In this document: positions 47,731 to 59,863 of the stretch, piece after piece
How positions within the stretch are numbered: position 1 is the stretch's first letter
How the letters are laid out: each line of letters opens with the position of its first letter
Source: Sipunculus nudus
Taxonomy: Eukaryota > Annelida > Sipuncula > Golfingiida > Sipunculidae
Assembly (NCBI GenBank): GCA_026874595.1
Contig: CM049317.1
Span: 16,787,382-16,851,381, forward strand
Direction: 5' to 3'
Length of the DNA: 64,000 bases
Translations under genes and position numbers: made by a program
The notes under the pieces: model-generated
Database searches by the model: none
The model's input: the letters and a program-made list of their open reading frames with translations, nothing else
What the model was told of the DNA's origin: nothing

Positions 47731-48199
47731 ATTTACCTTATAAATGGTGTCATGAGACCTTTTTTCATGTTTGTCTCTTTCTGCACCACTGGTTCCTGGT
47801 CACTGGCTGTTACTCTTGATCAGAATCGTAGCGGGAAACTTCCCCCTCTTGCTCCGTAATTTATAGGTGAAGCAAGGTCCCTGCACGTACATTGCATGAG
47901 TTTTATGTACATTCAATACCATGGCATAATGAAGACTAACGTTTATGAGGATTCAGGGAGGAAACTAACATTGTTGTCAATAGTCATTATGAGATGAATA
48001 ACTGAAAGATCATGTGTAACATAAAAGAAAGTTCGATGATGGAATCATCTTGCAATCCAGGAATACATTTTATTCCTATGAAAAGGTGATCCCAAAAGTT
48101 ACTCTGTCAACTTTCCTGAAAGAGGCCAATGTATAAATACGTAGTTATTTTGCCGATGCCTCGGCAGCACGTAACACAAGCTTATCCATGTTGAGATTA
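47731..48199. other. Non-coding stretch
   Basis: No feature is recognised. Confidence 0.4.
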
Positions 48200-48723
48200 T
48201 AGAACAATGACGTCGTGTCCACACCGTCCGAGTCCGAGTGCAAGTCAGAGTCAAGGCCACTCGAGTCCGAGTCTAATTCCGAGTCATTGGGTTTCGAGTC
48301 CAGAACCATCTTCTTCGAGTCCGATTCATTTGGAAGCCGAGTCCAAGTGCGAGTGCGATACAAATATCCCAAAAAAAGGAATTCAACATGGAAATTTCAG
48401 TAATTTTCATATTAGTTTACACATGCTTTTATTTTAATGATTAATTACGTCGAGCTCACGATGCAGAACTAAATTTTGGTATGTTTATGGTGTTATTTTT
48501 GACAATATTTATTGTGTCGATAGTTTGCAATTGCGTAAGTGTTTATAATACGTGACAGAGTATTCAGTACTGGACTCAAGATGGACTCGGTCTGATGTCT
48601 CGAATCATTTTATCTCGGATTCAGAGTATAAGTCCTAGTACGTAATCTTCGAGTCCAAGTCCCTTAAAAGTGAACTCGAATCCGGACTCGAGTGAAATTC
48701 CGAACTCTAGTCCTTCATCACTG
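48200..48723. repeat. Dispersed element with GAGTCC-rich ends, copy 2
   Basis: GTCCACACCGTCCGAGTCC at the left and GAACTCTAGTCCTTCATCAC at the right match the ends of the 7927-8990 element. The interior is shorter here. ORFs over the hexamer tracts are by-products. Confidence 0.65.
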
Positions 48724-49189
48724 CAAAGGAAACCAGAATTTGAATGCATAAGTTTTCTTTATTAAATTCTAGGATCAGACTAAAGTTGGATGAGTATCCT
48801 TCTATAAAGGTAATGTCTTTTTTTGTTTAATTTTGTACAACGAATTAACCACCAAGAACCCCTGACAATAATCAAGCAATATCAGATCCTTTAGACCGCA
48901 CTGCAACGTTTAGGCTGCATTTGTATGTTCAAACAGTCGACTGCACGATTTCGGTCATGTCCAGGATGAATTGAAGGACCACGTTTAGAGCATAGGTCTT
49001 TCTAAAAGTCTTGGTGTATAAACAAAAAAAACTAAACCCATGTTCCTATAAAGAAAACAACTTATATCTGCCAGACCTTACTGAACCATTTATTCTAATT
49101 TAACCAGTATTAATTTCATCACAGTATGAAAGGACAGTCTCTACTTCACAAGCGACATCTGTTAGCGACAACTTAGTTTTTCGGTCTGC

Positions 49190-49450
49190 TATCCAACAAC
49201 ATAATTTGAGGATTTGGGGCGTGGTCCAAAATAAACCTGTATCCGATCTTATCCCGCCGATGCAAGTCCCCTTGCTGTATCAATCTCTATCAACGGATAG
49301 ATTCTCACCTGGACACTGTCCATACAGTACTTTTGTTTCGCATCTCTTTGCCATTATTGAACCCTAAAGGTTTTTTACTCCCAAATTTCTCAAATCCGCT
49401 CATCGGGGTTGCCACTTTACATACAGCCTAAAACCCGGATGTCACAAGCC
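49190..49450. repeat. Ancient dispersed repeat, copy 1
   Basis: AATTTGAGGATTTGGGGCGT, CATCTCTTTGCC and AAACCCGGATGTCACAAGC match 61190-61430 in order. Confidence 0.55.
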
Positions 49451-49700
49451 GCCTCGCGAGATTAAGTGTATATCTCTTCTATTGACAAAAAGATATTGTA
49501 TTTGTCGTATCTCATATAAGTATAGTTAGAAATATATTATATTCAATAAATTAAAGAGTCTGAAAGCCAGGCATGTATCGTGTCTTATTTAACAAACAAG
49601 CGATGCTGGGTCTATGGACAAGAACACAGCGGAGGACATTCAGGGGCGTAGTCAGGATTGAGGGAGGGGAGGGGCCGAAATAGTTGGCTAAGACAATTGA

Positions 49701-49705
<5 letters not shown>

Positions 49706-49742
<37 letters not shown>
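49706..49742. repeat. (TA)n array
   Basis: Dinucleotide run just upstream of a LINE relic, with a second short TA tract at about 49750-49770. Confidence 0.95.
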
Positions 49743-49745
<3 letters not shown>

Positions 49746-49793
49746 TTATATATAAATATATATATATATTTACAAACTAGTTTCTAGTTTGAA

Positions 49794-50040
49794 GAGCTAG
49801 ATCAGCTGCGACAATGTTCTAGGGAAAATTCTGCTCGAACTACAAACACATGGACAGAACAGAGAGGCCAGGACACAGAAAGCATGGTTGTAAAAATGGC
49901 CAGAGATCACATGGACCTGGAACTTTCTCAACGGGACATTGAAAGCTCTCACAGAGTTGGGTGACAGGATTACATGGTAAACCCAGAGAAGTCCTGGTCA
50001 CATTTACTTCTCCAAAACAAAGGAATTAGCGACGAAGGCC
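49794..50040 (+). pseudogene. LINE ORF1 relic (L1-type ORF1 / Transposase_22-like)
   Basis: A frame from 49794 reads ELDQLRQCSRENS and then MDLELSQRDIESSHRVG before a stop. In a shifted frame KPREVLVTFTSPKQRN follows. The order matches the coiled-coil end and RNA-binding core of ORF1 proteins, with their IERSHRVG and KPRPIIVKF signatures. A stop and a frameshift show decay. The relic begins about 25 bp after a (TA)n tract, and no ORF2 follows. Confidence 0.7.
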
Positions 50041-51605
50041 AAATCAAAGCTTAAAATGTCAGGTGAGACAGCGAAAGGGATAACTTAATCAATAAATCCG
50101 AACACGACTGGCCAAGTTGCAGGCAGGATTACACCTCTAGCGTTATAATCTTATTAAAGACTGTTAGATCATCGACGGAGTCCTGTAAATGAGAAATCAG
50201 GCACCAAAGACACTTCGTTTTGCGATCCCACGCAGACTCGAGCATGGTCGGTGCACCTGAAACAAAATCCCCCAGCTACATACAGTAAGGCCATCTGTAA
50301 TTAGGGCTGGGTATCCCCTTCAAATTTCATATCGCACTATATTACGATATTTGGTAGCGCAACGCCATATGTATTGTGAGATTTACATTATATGTCATTG
50401 ATGTGAAATAAATATATATGTATACATTATTTTTTAAAATCCTTGTAATCATCATTATAATCATTATTGTAATTACTATTATTGACAATATTTATACATC
50501 GCTAAATCCAGAATACAATCCTAAAGCACTTTACAATAAAAAGCGTAAAAGTTACAGGAAAAGTATAATACTTTGAAAAGTCAGATAGATAAAAAACAAG
50601 TGACCCATGGGTCATGACGCTCAGCTGCCAAGCACGACCTGCGACATCATGGGCTGAGATTAACAACTTCCAGTCAAATTTTGAAGAACCAATTTGCTAA
50701 TTTGTTGAAATTTTCTATGACAACAGAAATATATATCACCTATGTCTGGTTAAAACATAGTGAATTGATGGTGTGAGGAAAAATGAATGATTGTTAAGCT
50801 ATCAGGAACTATTCCCACAGCTTGCATGATACCTGTCAGTCTCAAAAAGAACACCACAAAGGGCAAATATAAGATCAAAATATATAGCAAAATCAAGGAA
50901 ATCCATGCAAGAATTATCGAGAAACGGGTGATTCTGTATGAATTTTTATTCAAAACAAGCCAACTACTGCACTTTTATAAATGATGGTAATATTTATTAA
51001 GAAATATTTGACCCAATCCTTTACAAGATTACATAAATATACATCCGACTGCATTCACTTAAACAGTTCTTGAGATAATATTATCAAAAGGAATTAAAAG
51101 ATGGTTGCCTGGTGGCCATATTGGACTTCTGACAGGTGTGAAATTAGACAACAAACATTCTCTTAATCGGACCAAACATTGAAGAAAAATCACTGAAACT
51201 GCACTGAAAAAAAGGATTTCTAAGGTGAGTAACTGGCAGACATAATGGATTTCTGACAAGTCAGACATTTGATATCACACACCCTCCAATAAGAGACCAA
51301 ACTTGGGGCAAATTCTCCAAATGATGTTACAGTAATGAATGTCCAAAAAAATTCAAAAGGCATGTTCAGGCCCTCATATAAGATTTATAGATATGCAATT
51401 GTAAAAAGTGTAAGTCCAATATTTTTTTGTTATCACTCTGCTTTTCAATGGGGTCAGCAGGGTAGGTAAACTGCCAAACCCGAAAGAAAAGAAATGCAGA
51501 AGCATGACTAAGAGACTTGAAATAAAAGAAAAGCTATTCTAAATCCAGGTACACATCCACATATTATGAGAACAAACACTTGCTTTTATATGTGGTGATA
51601 TATAT
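50041..51605. other. Repeat-rich non-coding stretch
   Basis: CTAAATCCAGAATACAATCC and AAAGCACTTTACAATAAA near 50510 recall a widespread invertebrate SINE tail. GTGACCCATGGGTCATGACG (50600) is a copy of a dispersed motif. The rest is AT-rich without a gene. Confidence 0.45.
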
Positions 51606-51777
51606 AACAAGGCCTACAGGCCTAATGCGAACCTGTGCAAAGTTTGGGAGTATGAATAGAGGATTATTTTTAAAATTTCTTATTGATCCTCTTATGTCCT
51701 GCATATCTACCTTGGTATTATGATTTCAGCAAAATGGACGTTTCGGACCTGCAAATTTCGGAATAGGACATTTTTAA

Positions 51778-53498
51778 ACTAGAATATAGGTAGTCGACAA
51801 GCGACTACATGTATCCCACCGAAATCAGAGTGGGATGGGTGAAGTGAGGCAGGGATTGAGTGACAAGGAGAAATAGAGTGAGGTGAGTTGCATATTAGCA
51901 TGGATGTCTGCAGCTGAAATGTGTATGTAGATTGCGCCACCAACCACAAAATCCAGAAAGCTGTCCAGGCTATATACTTATGCAAAATTTTAAGCAGATA
52001 AGTCAAACCACTACTTGTATATTAGTGATTGTATCCAACAGCAGAAAAACAGAAAGATGCTGTGCAAAAAATGATTACAGGTGGCGCCACCAAGTTTGCG
52101 AATGATAAAGAGCCATGTGAGATCAATACATATGCAAAGTTTTAGCCCAATCGGTCAAAAGTATCCCGAGATATGAGCTTGGATGTCTGCAGCGTAAACA
52201 TGAATGTAGGTGGCGCCACCTGTCATAAAATCAAGAAAGCTGTCCAGCATGTATAAACCTGCAAAATTTTAGGCAGATATGTCGAACCACTGCCAAGATA
52301 CGAGTGATTTATCCTACGGAAGAAAACAGACGGACCCTGCGAAAAATTTTTGCAGGTGGCGCCACCAGTTTTGCGTATGATAAAGAGCCATGGGAGATCT
52401 ATACACATGCAAAATTTTGGCCAAATCGGTCAAATGGTTCCCGAGATATGAGCTTGGATGTCTGCAGCGTAAACGTGAATGAAGGTGGCGCCATCTGTCA
52501 TAAAATCAAGAAAGCTGTCTAGGATGTAAAAACCTGCAGAATTTCAGGTGGATAAGTCAAACCACTGCCGAGATATGAGTGATTTTATCCCACAGCAGAC
52601 AAACAGGAGGATGCTGTGCAAAAATGGTGGCAGATGGCACCACCAATTTTGTATATGATTAAGAGCGATATGATTTCTATACATATGCAAAATTCAGGGG
52701 GATATGTCAAACCAGTCCTGAGATATAAGCCTGAATGTCTGCAGCGTAAACATAAAAGTAGGTGATGCCACCTGCCACAAAATCGAGAAAGCTAGCCAAG
52801 AAGTATAAACATGCAAAATTTTAGGCAGATATGTCAAACCACTGCCGAGATATGAGTGATTTTATCCCAAGGCAGACAAACAGACGGACACTGTGCAAAA
52901 ATGATTACAGGTGGCGCCACCAAGTTTTCGAATGATAAAGAGCCATGTGAGATCTATACATATGCAAAATTTTAGCCCAATCGGTCAAAGGTTTCCCGAG
53001 ATATGAGCTTGGATGTCTGCAGCGTAAACATGAATGTAGGTGGCGCCACCTGTCATAAAATCAAGAAAGCTGTCCAGCATGTATAAACCTCCAAAATTTC
53101 AGGTGGATAAGTCAAACCACTGCCGAGAAATGAGTGATTTTATCCCAAGGCAGATGAACAGATGGACGCTGTGCAAAATGGTTGCAGGTGGTGCCACCAT
53201 TTTTAGTGCATGTTATAAAGCTATCCAAGGGCTACATGTTTAGCCTGCTCGGTCAAACGGTTCCCGAGATATGTGGGTTTATGAGTGGAGACAGACGCAC
53301 AAAGGGACGCTGGGCAGAGAGGAAAGTACAGAGGTCAACCAAAAATGAGGGCGCAGCTCCTCACATGTGACCCAATCATAATTCCGAATTTAAAAAAATA
53401 CTGCCAAATGGTTCCGGAGGGGTTCTCCGGAACCTAAACGGTGGCGGCAGCGTCCGACTGAAAACAAAGTATCCGCAAAACTCTGTTTTGGCAGATAC
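51778..53498 (+). mobile_element. Repeat family A, copy 3, inside family C copy 2
   Basis: It opens ACTAGAATATAGGTAGTCG with the GTAGTCG/CGACTAC hairpin and closes with the GTATCCGC-like hairpin ending GCAGATAC. Exact GGTGGCGCCACC copies lie at 52080, 52209, 52355, 52910 and 53039, with variants near 52484, 52633, 52761 and 53187. Spacings alternate near 129 and 148 bp. Flanks are AA on both sides. Compared with the empty site at about 10773, no host sequence is lost beyond one or two bases. Confidence 0.88.
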
Positions 53499-54073
53499 AA
53501 CGAGGATGTATCAGTCAGAATATTTTGGATATGTTCTTTTTACCAGGGAGGATTAATGGAACAGATGAACGGAAAATTTGGCAGCATGGTATCGGAGAAG
53601 AACATTTTTTTAATGTTTTTTAGCTTCTTCTAAATCCAGTTAGCCAAGAAATAAGCAAAATCCGATAGAATTTTTTAGATGACAAATTTTTGCAAAAAAT
53701 AGGTGATGCTAGCTCCTGTCCTTTTTGAGATAGCTATGACGCACGACGGACGAACGAAGACGAACGAAGCCACACCATTGCATAAGCTCACAGATTCAAT
53801 AAAAAATGCTAATCAAGTTTTTTCAAACAGTTGAAAGATATAGTTCCAATAATTCTAATCTGGGCATTCTGCATCTAGACGATAAGTCTGTAGACGTCTA
53901 GACGCTATGTCTAGACGTCTAGACACATTGTCTAGACACCAGAAAGAGCCAGGTCAGTTGCCATGGTGATGTCTGGACCCCACCTAGTTGTACTGAGTTA
54001 CCTCTTGATTTGGCTGCTGAAACTGGGCATGTTGTCAAATCTGTTTTCAAACACAGAAAGCCTTTTTCAATTG

Positions 54074-54937
54074 GCTACGCTGTTTTTACAGCTGCATTTA
54101 CCCAATCTATTCTTATAAAACTGTGTTACGGAACCTAATATAAACAGATCAAGTATGCATGATGAACACAAATTCTGTAACAAAGATGAAAAAAATCAGA
54201 TTCGGTGACACTAGGCAGCGTGAAATGTGTAGGGGAATGAAAAAGAAGTCAGTGGTTTTTTTGTTAACAAATAACTATAATTTATTCTTAAAACAACCCT
54301 TACAATACAATACACTAAATCAATACAATTATAAAATAAAACAGCGGTATAGCAACAAGTCAATACAATCACATAGAAAAATAACGTGCACAGTACCTGG
54401 ATACCAACACCGTCACCACGATAAGTCCTTTAAACGTAAACACTCGGAGAATGACAGTCCAGTGGAAAGTTCTTGCGACAACCCAGAAAGTAAACTGAAG
54501 TCCAAATGTATAAAATCCAGGAGAAAGTTTTTGAAAATCTATAATTGCCGCATTAGTCGGATAAGGTCCTAGAATCTGACACACGTTTCTGCGTCCGCCG
54601 GAATCTTCTCTGCTCTCTGCCCTTCCGTTCTAAAACACACCCCTTTATATATCTTCACACCTCAAACCGAGAATTTTCCACTTCTCGAATAGTCTATAAG
54701 ATCTTGCACAACACAGTCTACACGCATTTCAGGAATTCTCCAGAAAAAACAGCGCTGTGTATCTCCACATACCAGGCTCATCACGTGATCAACGACCAAG
54801 CGTGGAAACAAAAGGTTAAACATGACAACTAGAGTTCAACCAGTACGGATTAAACATAGAATGTAATACGCGGCCAGACACGAGCGCCACAACAGGAGCT
54901 TCGCCCGTCTCACACAATAAAAAGAGCACCTGTAACA
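54074..54937 (-). mobile_element. LTR-like insertion in family C copy 2
   Basis: Read on the minus strand it opens TGTTACAGGTGC, has a TATATAAAGG box (about 54643-54652), then AATAAA (54281-54286) and GCTGCCTAGTGT, the same order as the unit at 23168-23951. About 95 bp beyond a further TGTTACA (to 54074) are absent from the family C paralogue and may be internal retrotransposon sequence. The 137-codon plus-strand ORF at 54159-54572 lies antisense to it and is spurious. Confidence 0.6.
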
Positions 54938-55558
54938 ACTGGCGGAATCCTACCATAGAATAATTCTTGTAAAGTTTAAACCAATCAGCTTAACAGTTTC
55001 TTAAAATAAGTGTATAATCTAGAAAAGTCTAAACTTACATTTTTTGCTTGTAAAAACATATCAATGTAGGTGGCGCCACCAACACCTCAATTTCAGATAT
55101 GACTCATGTGACAAACATTGGCATAAAATTTGGTGATGACAGCTCCAGCTGTTTCTGAGATTTCAAGTTCAGTATGCTTTTTTTTTGCACAGATGACTAA
55201 GTTCAACTTCCTGTAACTCGGTAAAATTTCAACAAACTTGAAAGAGATTGTTCCAAGGAACATTTCTTTGAAATATTGGACAATTTGGCTGGACAGTTTA
55301 AAAAAAAAAAGATTTTTAAAGGTTTTTAAGCTTTTTCTCTATAAAATCTAAATTAATGCAGATAACCAATAATAAGCTCCAGGGCACCAAGTTTCACACG
55401 TGACTAATTCTTACATGTAATTTGGAGCTGCTACCTCCGACGGTTTTTGACATACAGCCATGGACGGCGGAAAGCCAGCCCTGGACGGCGGACGGCGTAC
55501 GGCTGACGGACGACGCTGCGCCATCGCATAAGCTCACAGGTTCGCTAAAAATATACAG

Positions 55559-55859
55559 ATATCTAGGAAACTAAGTTTATTGCTATAATTCCATAAAATA
55601 AATTGCAAAATGTTCCTCATCTTATAAATCAGTAGCTAAACCTAAATACTATACTCTCATAGTCTAAATGCCTGGCTGAAGTATTCCGACAGCTGTGTTT
55701 TTTTGTGCAGTAACGAGGTACTTATCACTCAGCCTTATCACTTAACAGGCTGATACAAAAGGTAGTCTCATGTCACCCGTGTCACTCACAATAACAGCCA
55801 CACAGGGAGATGTACCAGCTGGAGTGAAATGGTTATATATACAAGAAAAAAGGAGATGG
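55559..55859. other. Short unique stretch
   Basis: AT-rich between two repeats, with no recognised feature. Confidence 0.4.
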
Positions 55860-56947
55860 TCTACAAAATAAGTAGTTGTGAACATCCCTGACCTATGACC
55901 TTGGCCTTTTGCCCACATATCAACTGGATTCTTTCTAAATGATGGGTAACTACAAACCACTTAAATCTGGTGTGATTACTTGGCAGCCAATGAGTGAATA
56001 AATTTGACCTGCAACCTTTAACTTCCTGACCAGCCGATCCAAAAATCAATAAGTTATTTATTCAAGCAAAAAGACCCATAAATATGAAGTTTGAGTCAAA
56101 TTGAGTGATGCATAGATGAAGCATATGTGAAAGACTGAAGGTTTGGATTGAACAGTTACACTTGAAATATGTTCACAGACATTTAGAACAATTTACTATT
56201 GTGACCTTAGCCTTTGACCTTTTGACCTCAACATCAATAGGCTTCTTCGCCTATTGGAAGGTAAGCCATATATGATAGATGGAAGGTATAGATTGAAAAG
56301 TTTGCCTGAAAATGACTCCACGCAAAAAAGGGTGAGCTGTGAACTTGACCTTTGACCTCAAAATCAACAGCTCTTTTCCCCTGTTGGCAGAGAAGCGATA
56401 TCAGTGCTGGAAGGTTTGGAATAAAAAGTCTAGCTTGAAATGTGTGCCCAACCTTTTCAAAGAAGTGGATCTGGTGACCCTGACCTTTGACCTTGTGACC
56501 TCAAAATCTATAGGATTCTTCTCCCACTTAGTAGGTGAGTTATATGTGAAAGATCAAAGAATTGGGATGAAAGGTTTGGGTTAAAATGCATCCACAGGCT
56601 TTTCAAAGAAGTGGCTCCTGTGACTTTGACCTCAAAATAATTATTGTTCTTCCCTGTTGGTAGGTGAGCTGTATGTGAAAGATGGAAGGTTTGGGATGAA
56701 AATTTTGGCTAAAGAATTATTTCTGGGGGGGGGGGGGATGCAAACACTCTGCAACTTCGAGAATATAGGTCACAGTGGCCTAATTTAAGGTTTGCAAGAT
56801 CTTTTTAGAACCTCTAAGACTACATAGGGTTCATGACCCTAGCCCCTACGGTTACGATTTGTGCCCTGCTAACAGACGGACAGACGGAAGGACGATGGAC
56901 AAAGACCCATTGCTATAGCCCAGCATGACTTAAAGTCAGCTGAGCTA
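55860..56947 (+). mobile_element. Repeat family B, copy 5, with about 140-bp GTGACC units
   Basis: Units with TGACCTTTGACCT-like runs start near 56196, 56340, 56476 and 56620. Perfect TGACCTTTGACCT lies at 56346-56358 and 56481-56493. A G13 run is at 56725-56737. The end is a GACGGACAGACGG microsatellite (56874-56900) and the hairpin TAGCCCA...TGAGCTA (56916-56947). Confidence 0.75.
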
Positions 56948-57182
56948 ATTAGTGCATATAAGAGTTTGATTAGTATGATTTAAATATGTAGTGTCTTAGG
57001 CAGGTGGAACTCAACAAGACAAGATGTTGTCATAATCTCTTTATTGTTTTACACAGACTGCAACATGCAGCTCGTTACTGTAAAACTGGTCTAAAATAAG
57101 AACTCATAGCTCATACCGGTAGATAGCGCTACCCCATCAACTTCACTATGATGCATTTATCACTCTCCTCCCTCCTTTATAA

Positions 57183-57254
<72 letters not shown>

Positions 57255-57293
57255 CACACATATATATAACAGAATAGTAATCATAATACAATT
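56948..57293. other. Unique flank with a (TA)n array
   Basis: No PPT or LTR is visible where the 3' end of the gypsy element would be expected. A (TA)n plus (CA)n array fills 57186-57262. Confidence 0.5.
57186..57242. repeat. (TA)n array at the 3' side of the gypsy relic
   Basis: Dinucleotide run continuing into ACACACACACACA. Confidence 0.95.
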
Positions 57294-57749
57294 TTAAATC
57301 TGCTCAATCAGTCTCTCTGGTGCTTTACGATTACGAGATGGATTGCGGCGAATAGGAAATGAGTCCATAGAAGATAGTGAAGTGTCCACAGAGTTCGGTT
57401 CTGCAGCTATCTCAGGTGTTGACTCACGAGCAACTATATCAGAATTATGACCCGACGTTGCGACAACCTCTTGGGTGTGGTCATCATGCAAGTCAGAGGT
57501 TGAATCTTCCCGAGTATCAGGCATCGGCTCTCGTGTACGTGACACATCAATCATTTGATATATGTGACGCTTCCAGAACATATTCTCGACTTGCACTCTG
57601 TATGTAACAGGGCCAAGTTTCGCAATAACCACTGCCCCAATCCCCTTTGTACTACCAGTGCGGTAGTCTCTGACCAACACTACATCACCGACGCACAATG
57701 ACTTTGAGACAACAACTGCTGGGGACGCCTTTCGCATTATGTCGTCCAC
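57294..57749 (-). pseudogene. Ty3/gypsy integrase C-terminal region
   Basis: This reads VGDVVLVRDYRTGSTKG and KLGPVTYRVQVEN, the GPY/F-type module of gypsy integrases, then an acidic Ser/Thr tail and a basic end, RRNPSRNRKAPERLIEQI. It is in frame with the preceding catalytic part but separated by an in-frame TAA at about 57750. The final stop is followed by AT-rich sequence instead of a purine tract and LTR. Confidence 0.85.
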
Positions 57750-58462
57750 TTAATTTGGACGAACAAAATCTAGCTTGGTTCTTAAGCAACGTCCCAAGAA
57801 AAGTTCAGCTGGGGTAGATTTTGTGGTACAATGTGGGTTAGACCTGTAAGTCAACAGAAAACAACCAAGTTTCTGACTTAAAGTTCCCGTGTCTCCCTTC
57901 ATAGACTTCATTGAAGTTTTGAATATTCTGATCATATGCTCTGCTGTACCATTTGAGCTCGGGTGGTTGGGCGCCGACAAAATATGTCGTATTCCATTTT
58001 TAGTAAGAAATTCCTCGAATTCCTGGGAAGTAAATGTAGGGCCATCATCCGAGACCAGCTTTTCAGGTATCTCATACGCGCTGAAAATTCTCTCAAAACT
58101 TCAATGGTTTTGGTGGATTTAATACTAGATATTGGTTTAATTTCAGGCCACTTTGAACAAGAATCTATCAATATCAGAAACTGATGTCCCAGAAACAGGC
58201 CTGCAAAATCAATATGTACCTCTAGAAAGACCCTTGGGTGCCATATCCACGGATTGGTAGGTGTTACAGGTTTACACTGCTGTGTCTGACACATATTACA
58301 TGCACACACTGACTCTTCAATGTCACTTTCGGTATTAGGCCACCAAACATGCATCCGCACTAGTGATTTCATCCTGACTATTCCTGGATGAACATCATGA
58401 AGATACTCTACGATTTCTGATCTGAACTTCTCCGGAATTACTACATGGATGCCCCATAGCAA
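57750..58462 (-). pseudogene. Ty3/gypsy integrase, zinc finger and catalytic core, frameshifted
   Basis: The HHCC finger shows YLHDVHPGIVRMKS and CACNMCQ. Core motifs HIDFAGLF (first Asp), SDDGPTF (second Asp) and HPSSNGTAEHM (Glu) are all present. The second Asp and Glu are read in a different frame from the first, with the shift near 58078. Such an element would cut and join DNA at integration, but this copy cannot make an intact enzyme. Confidence 0.88.
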
Positions 58463-59187
58463 TACTCCTTTCTCAACAGTGAACTCATCCTAGCGTTGAA
58501 ATATGGCATATTCTCTGGTGTAATGTTATTTCCAGGCCTACCATGAGTAATGTAGTATATGACTCTGGACAATGCACAGTCTTTAGCTTTAGCCATCCTG
58601 ATTTTGTTTGCATCAATTGGTATTTTGTCATTTTGGTTGATATTTAACAACGTAGCTTCTTTAGTCCATAGATTTTCACTGGGTTGAGCATCATTACGCA
58701 TTTTCTCAGCCAAAGGAACTCTGGAAGGTCCATCAGTAATAGCATTGTTTGCTGAAGTCACATACTGAATATCATACTGATATGCGGACAATTGAACTGC
58801 CCACCGTTGTAACCTTGATGCAACCATTACTGTAATCCCAGCTTTAGGTCCAAGAATCAATGATGACTTGTGATCCGCAAGTAATGTAAAATTGCAACCG
58901 TACAAGTAATAAAGAAATTTCTGTAATCAAAACACTATAGCCAGGACCTCTTTCTCAATCGGGCTGTAAGCTATCTCTGCCTTCGTCAAGGAACGCGATG
59001 CATAAGCAATTGGTTTCTCTCCAGCTTCATCAGTGTGTGATAAGATGGCTTCTAAATCGTATAGAGAGGCATCTACATCCATGGTCACATGCTTTGAAGG
59101 GTGATAATGAGCAAGAGCATCTTCAGACGTCAATGCATCCTTTAACTGCTGATACATGTTCACATTCTTTGGTCCAAACGAATTCAA
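58441..59187 (-). pseudogene. Ty3/gypsy RNase H domain and connection to integrase, with nonsense codon
   Basis: DVDASLYDLEAILSH, KPIAYASRSLTKAE and IEKEVLAIVF are the family's RNase H landmarks, followed by FTLLADHKSS and SRLQRWAVQLSAYQYDI. An in-frame TGA replaces the usual Trp after AIVF (about 58924). A frameshift near 58460 separates this part from the integrase. Confidence 0.87.
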
Positions 59188-59269
59188 TATCTTTCTGTAA
59201 TAATCTCTTCAATGGACTGGCCAGCATTGACAAATTCTTGATGAACTTTCTGTAGTTGTTCACTAAGCC

Positions 59270-59863
59270 TTAGAAACTCTGTAACTCAGCTACTGATTCA
59301 GGTCTCCTGGCATCTTTTATTGCTTTCACTTTGTCCGGCTGTGGATGTATGCCATCTAAATAAATGAATCCTATCAACTCGACAGATTTCTGACAGAACA
59401 AACATTTGGCTTTATTGAGCTTAATTCCGTGAGCCTCCAACCTAACTAGCACAGCAGTAAGGTTGTTCCAGTGCTCTTCATCACTATCTCCCTTTAAAAT
59501 CAAATCATCAAACATACACTTGATTCCTCTGAGCCCTTGTAGGACTGTGTCCGTCACTTTCTGGAATACCGCGGGAGAAGAAGCAAGTCCGTAGGGTAAC
59601 CTGGTCTCATCCAGAATACCCTGCTGGAATGCACTGGGCAGGTCAATTTTGAGAAAACCCTTCCACCATTCAACTCCGCGAAAATGTCCTGTGATTGTCC
59701 TGGGATTGGATACTTTGGTACCTCTAGATCTGGGTTAATTGTAACCTTGAAGTCACCGCAGAGTCTAACATTTGAATCAGCCTTAATTACTGCAACGATA
59801 AGTGCAGCCCAGTCACTGTACTGTACACGTTCTAAAACACCCATACGTTCTAAGCACTGTTTG

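Larger units (their letters stand above)
51606..55558 (+). mobile_element. Repeat family C, copy 2, interrupted by two later insertions
   Basis: 51606-51777, 53499-54073 and 54938-55558 match 10611-11975 in order. The first gap is filled by family A copy 3, the second by an LTR-like unit. The TCTAGA palindrome cluster is kept, with TGTCTAGACGTCTAGACA at 53908-53925, as is GGTGGCGCCACC at 55069-55080. The end is CATAAGCTCACAGGTTCGCT after an ACGGACGACG microsatellite. Confidence 0.82.

Noticed and set aside
47352-47732. Overlapping 126-, 113- and 95-codon ORFs
   Set aside because: GC-rich sequence lacks stops by composition; several frames are open at once and none resembles a protein family.
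54159-54572. 137-codon plus-strand ORF
   Set aside because: It is antisense to an LTR-like unit, has low-complexity basic composition and shows no splice or family support.
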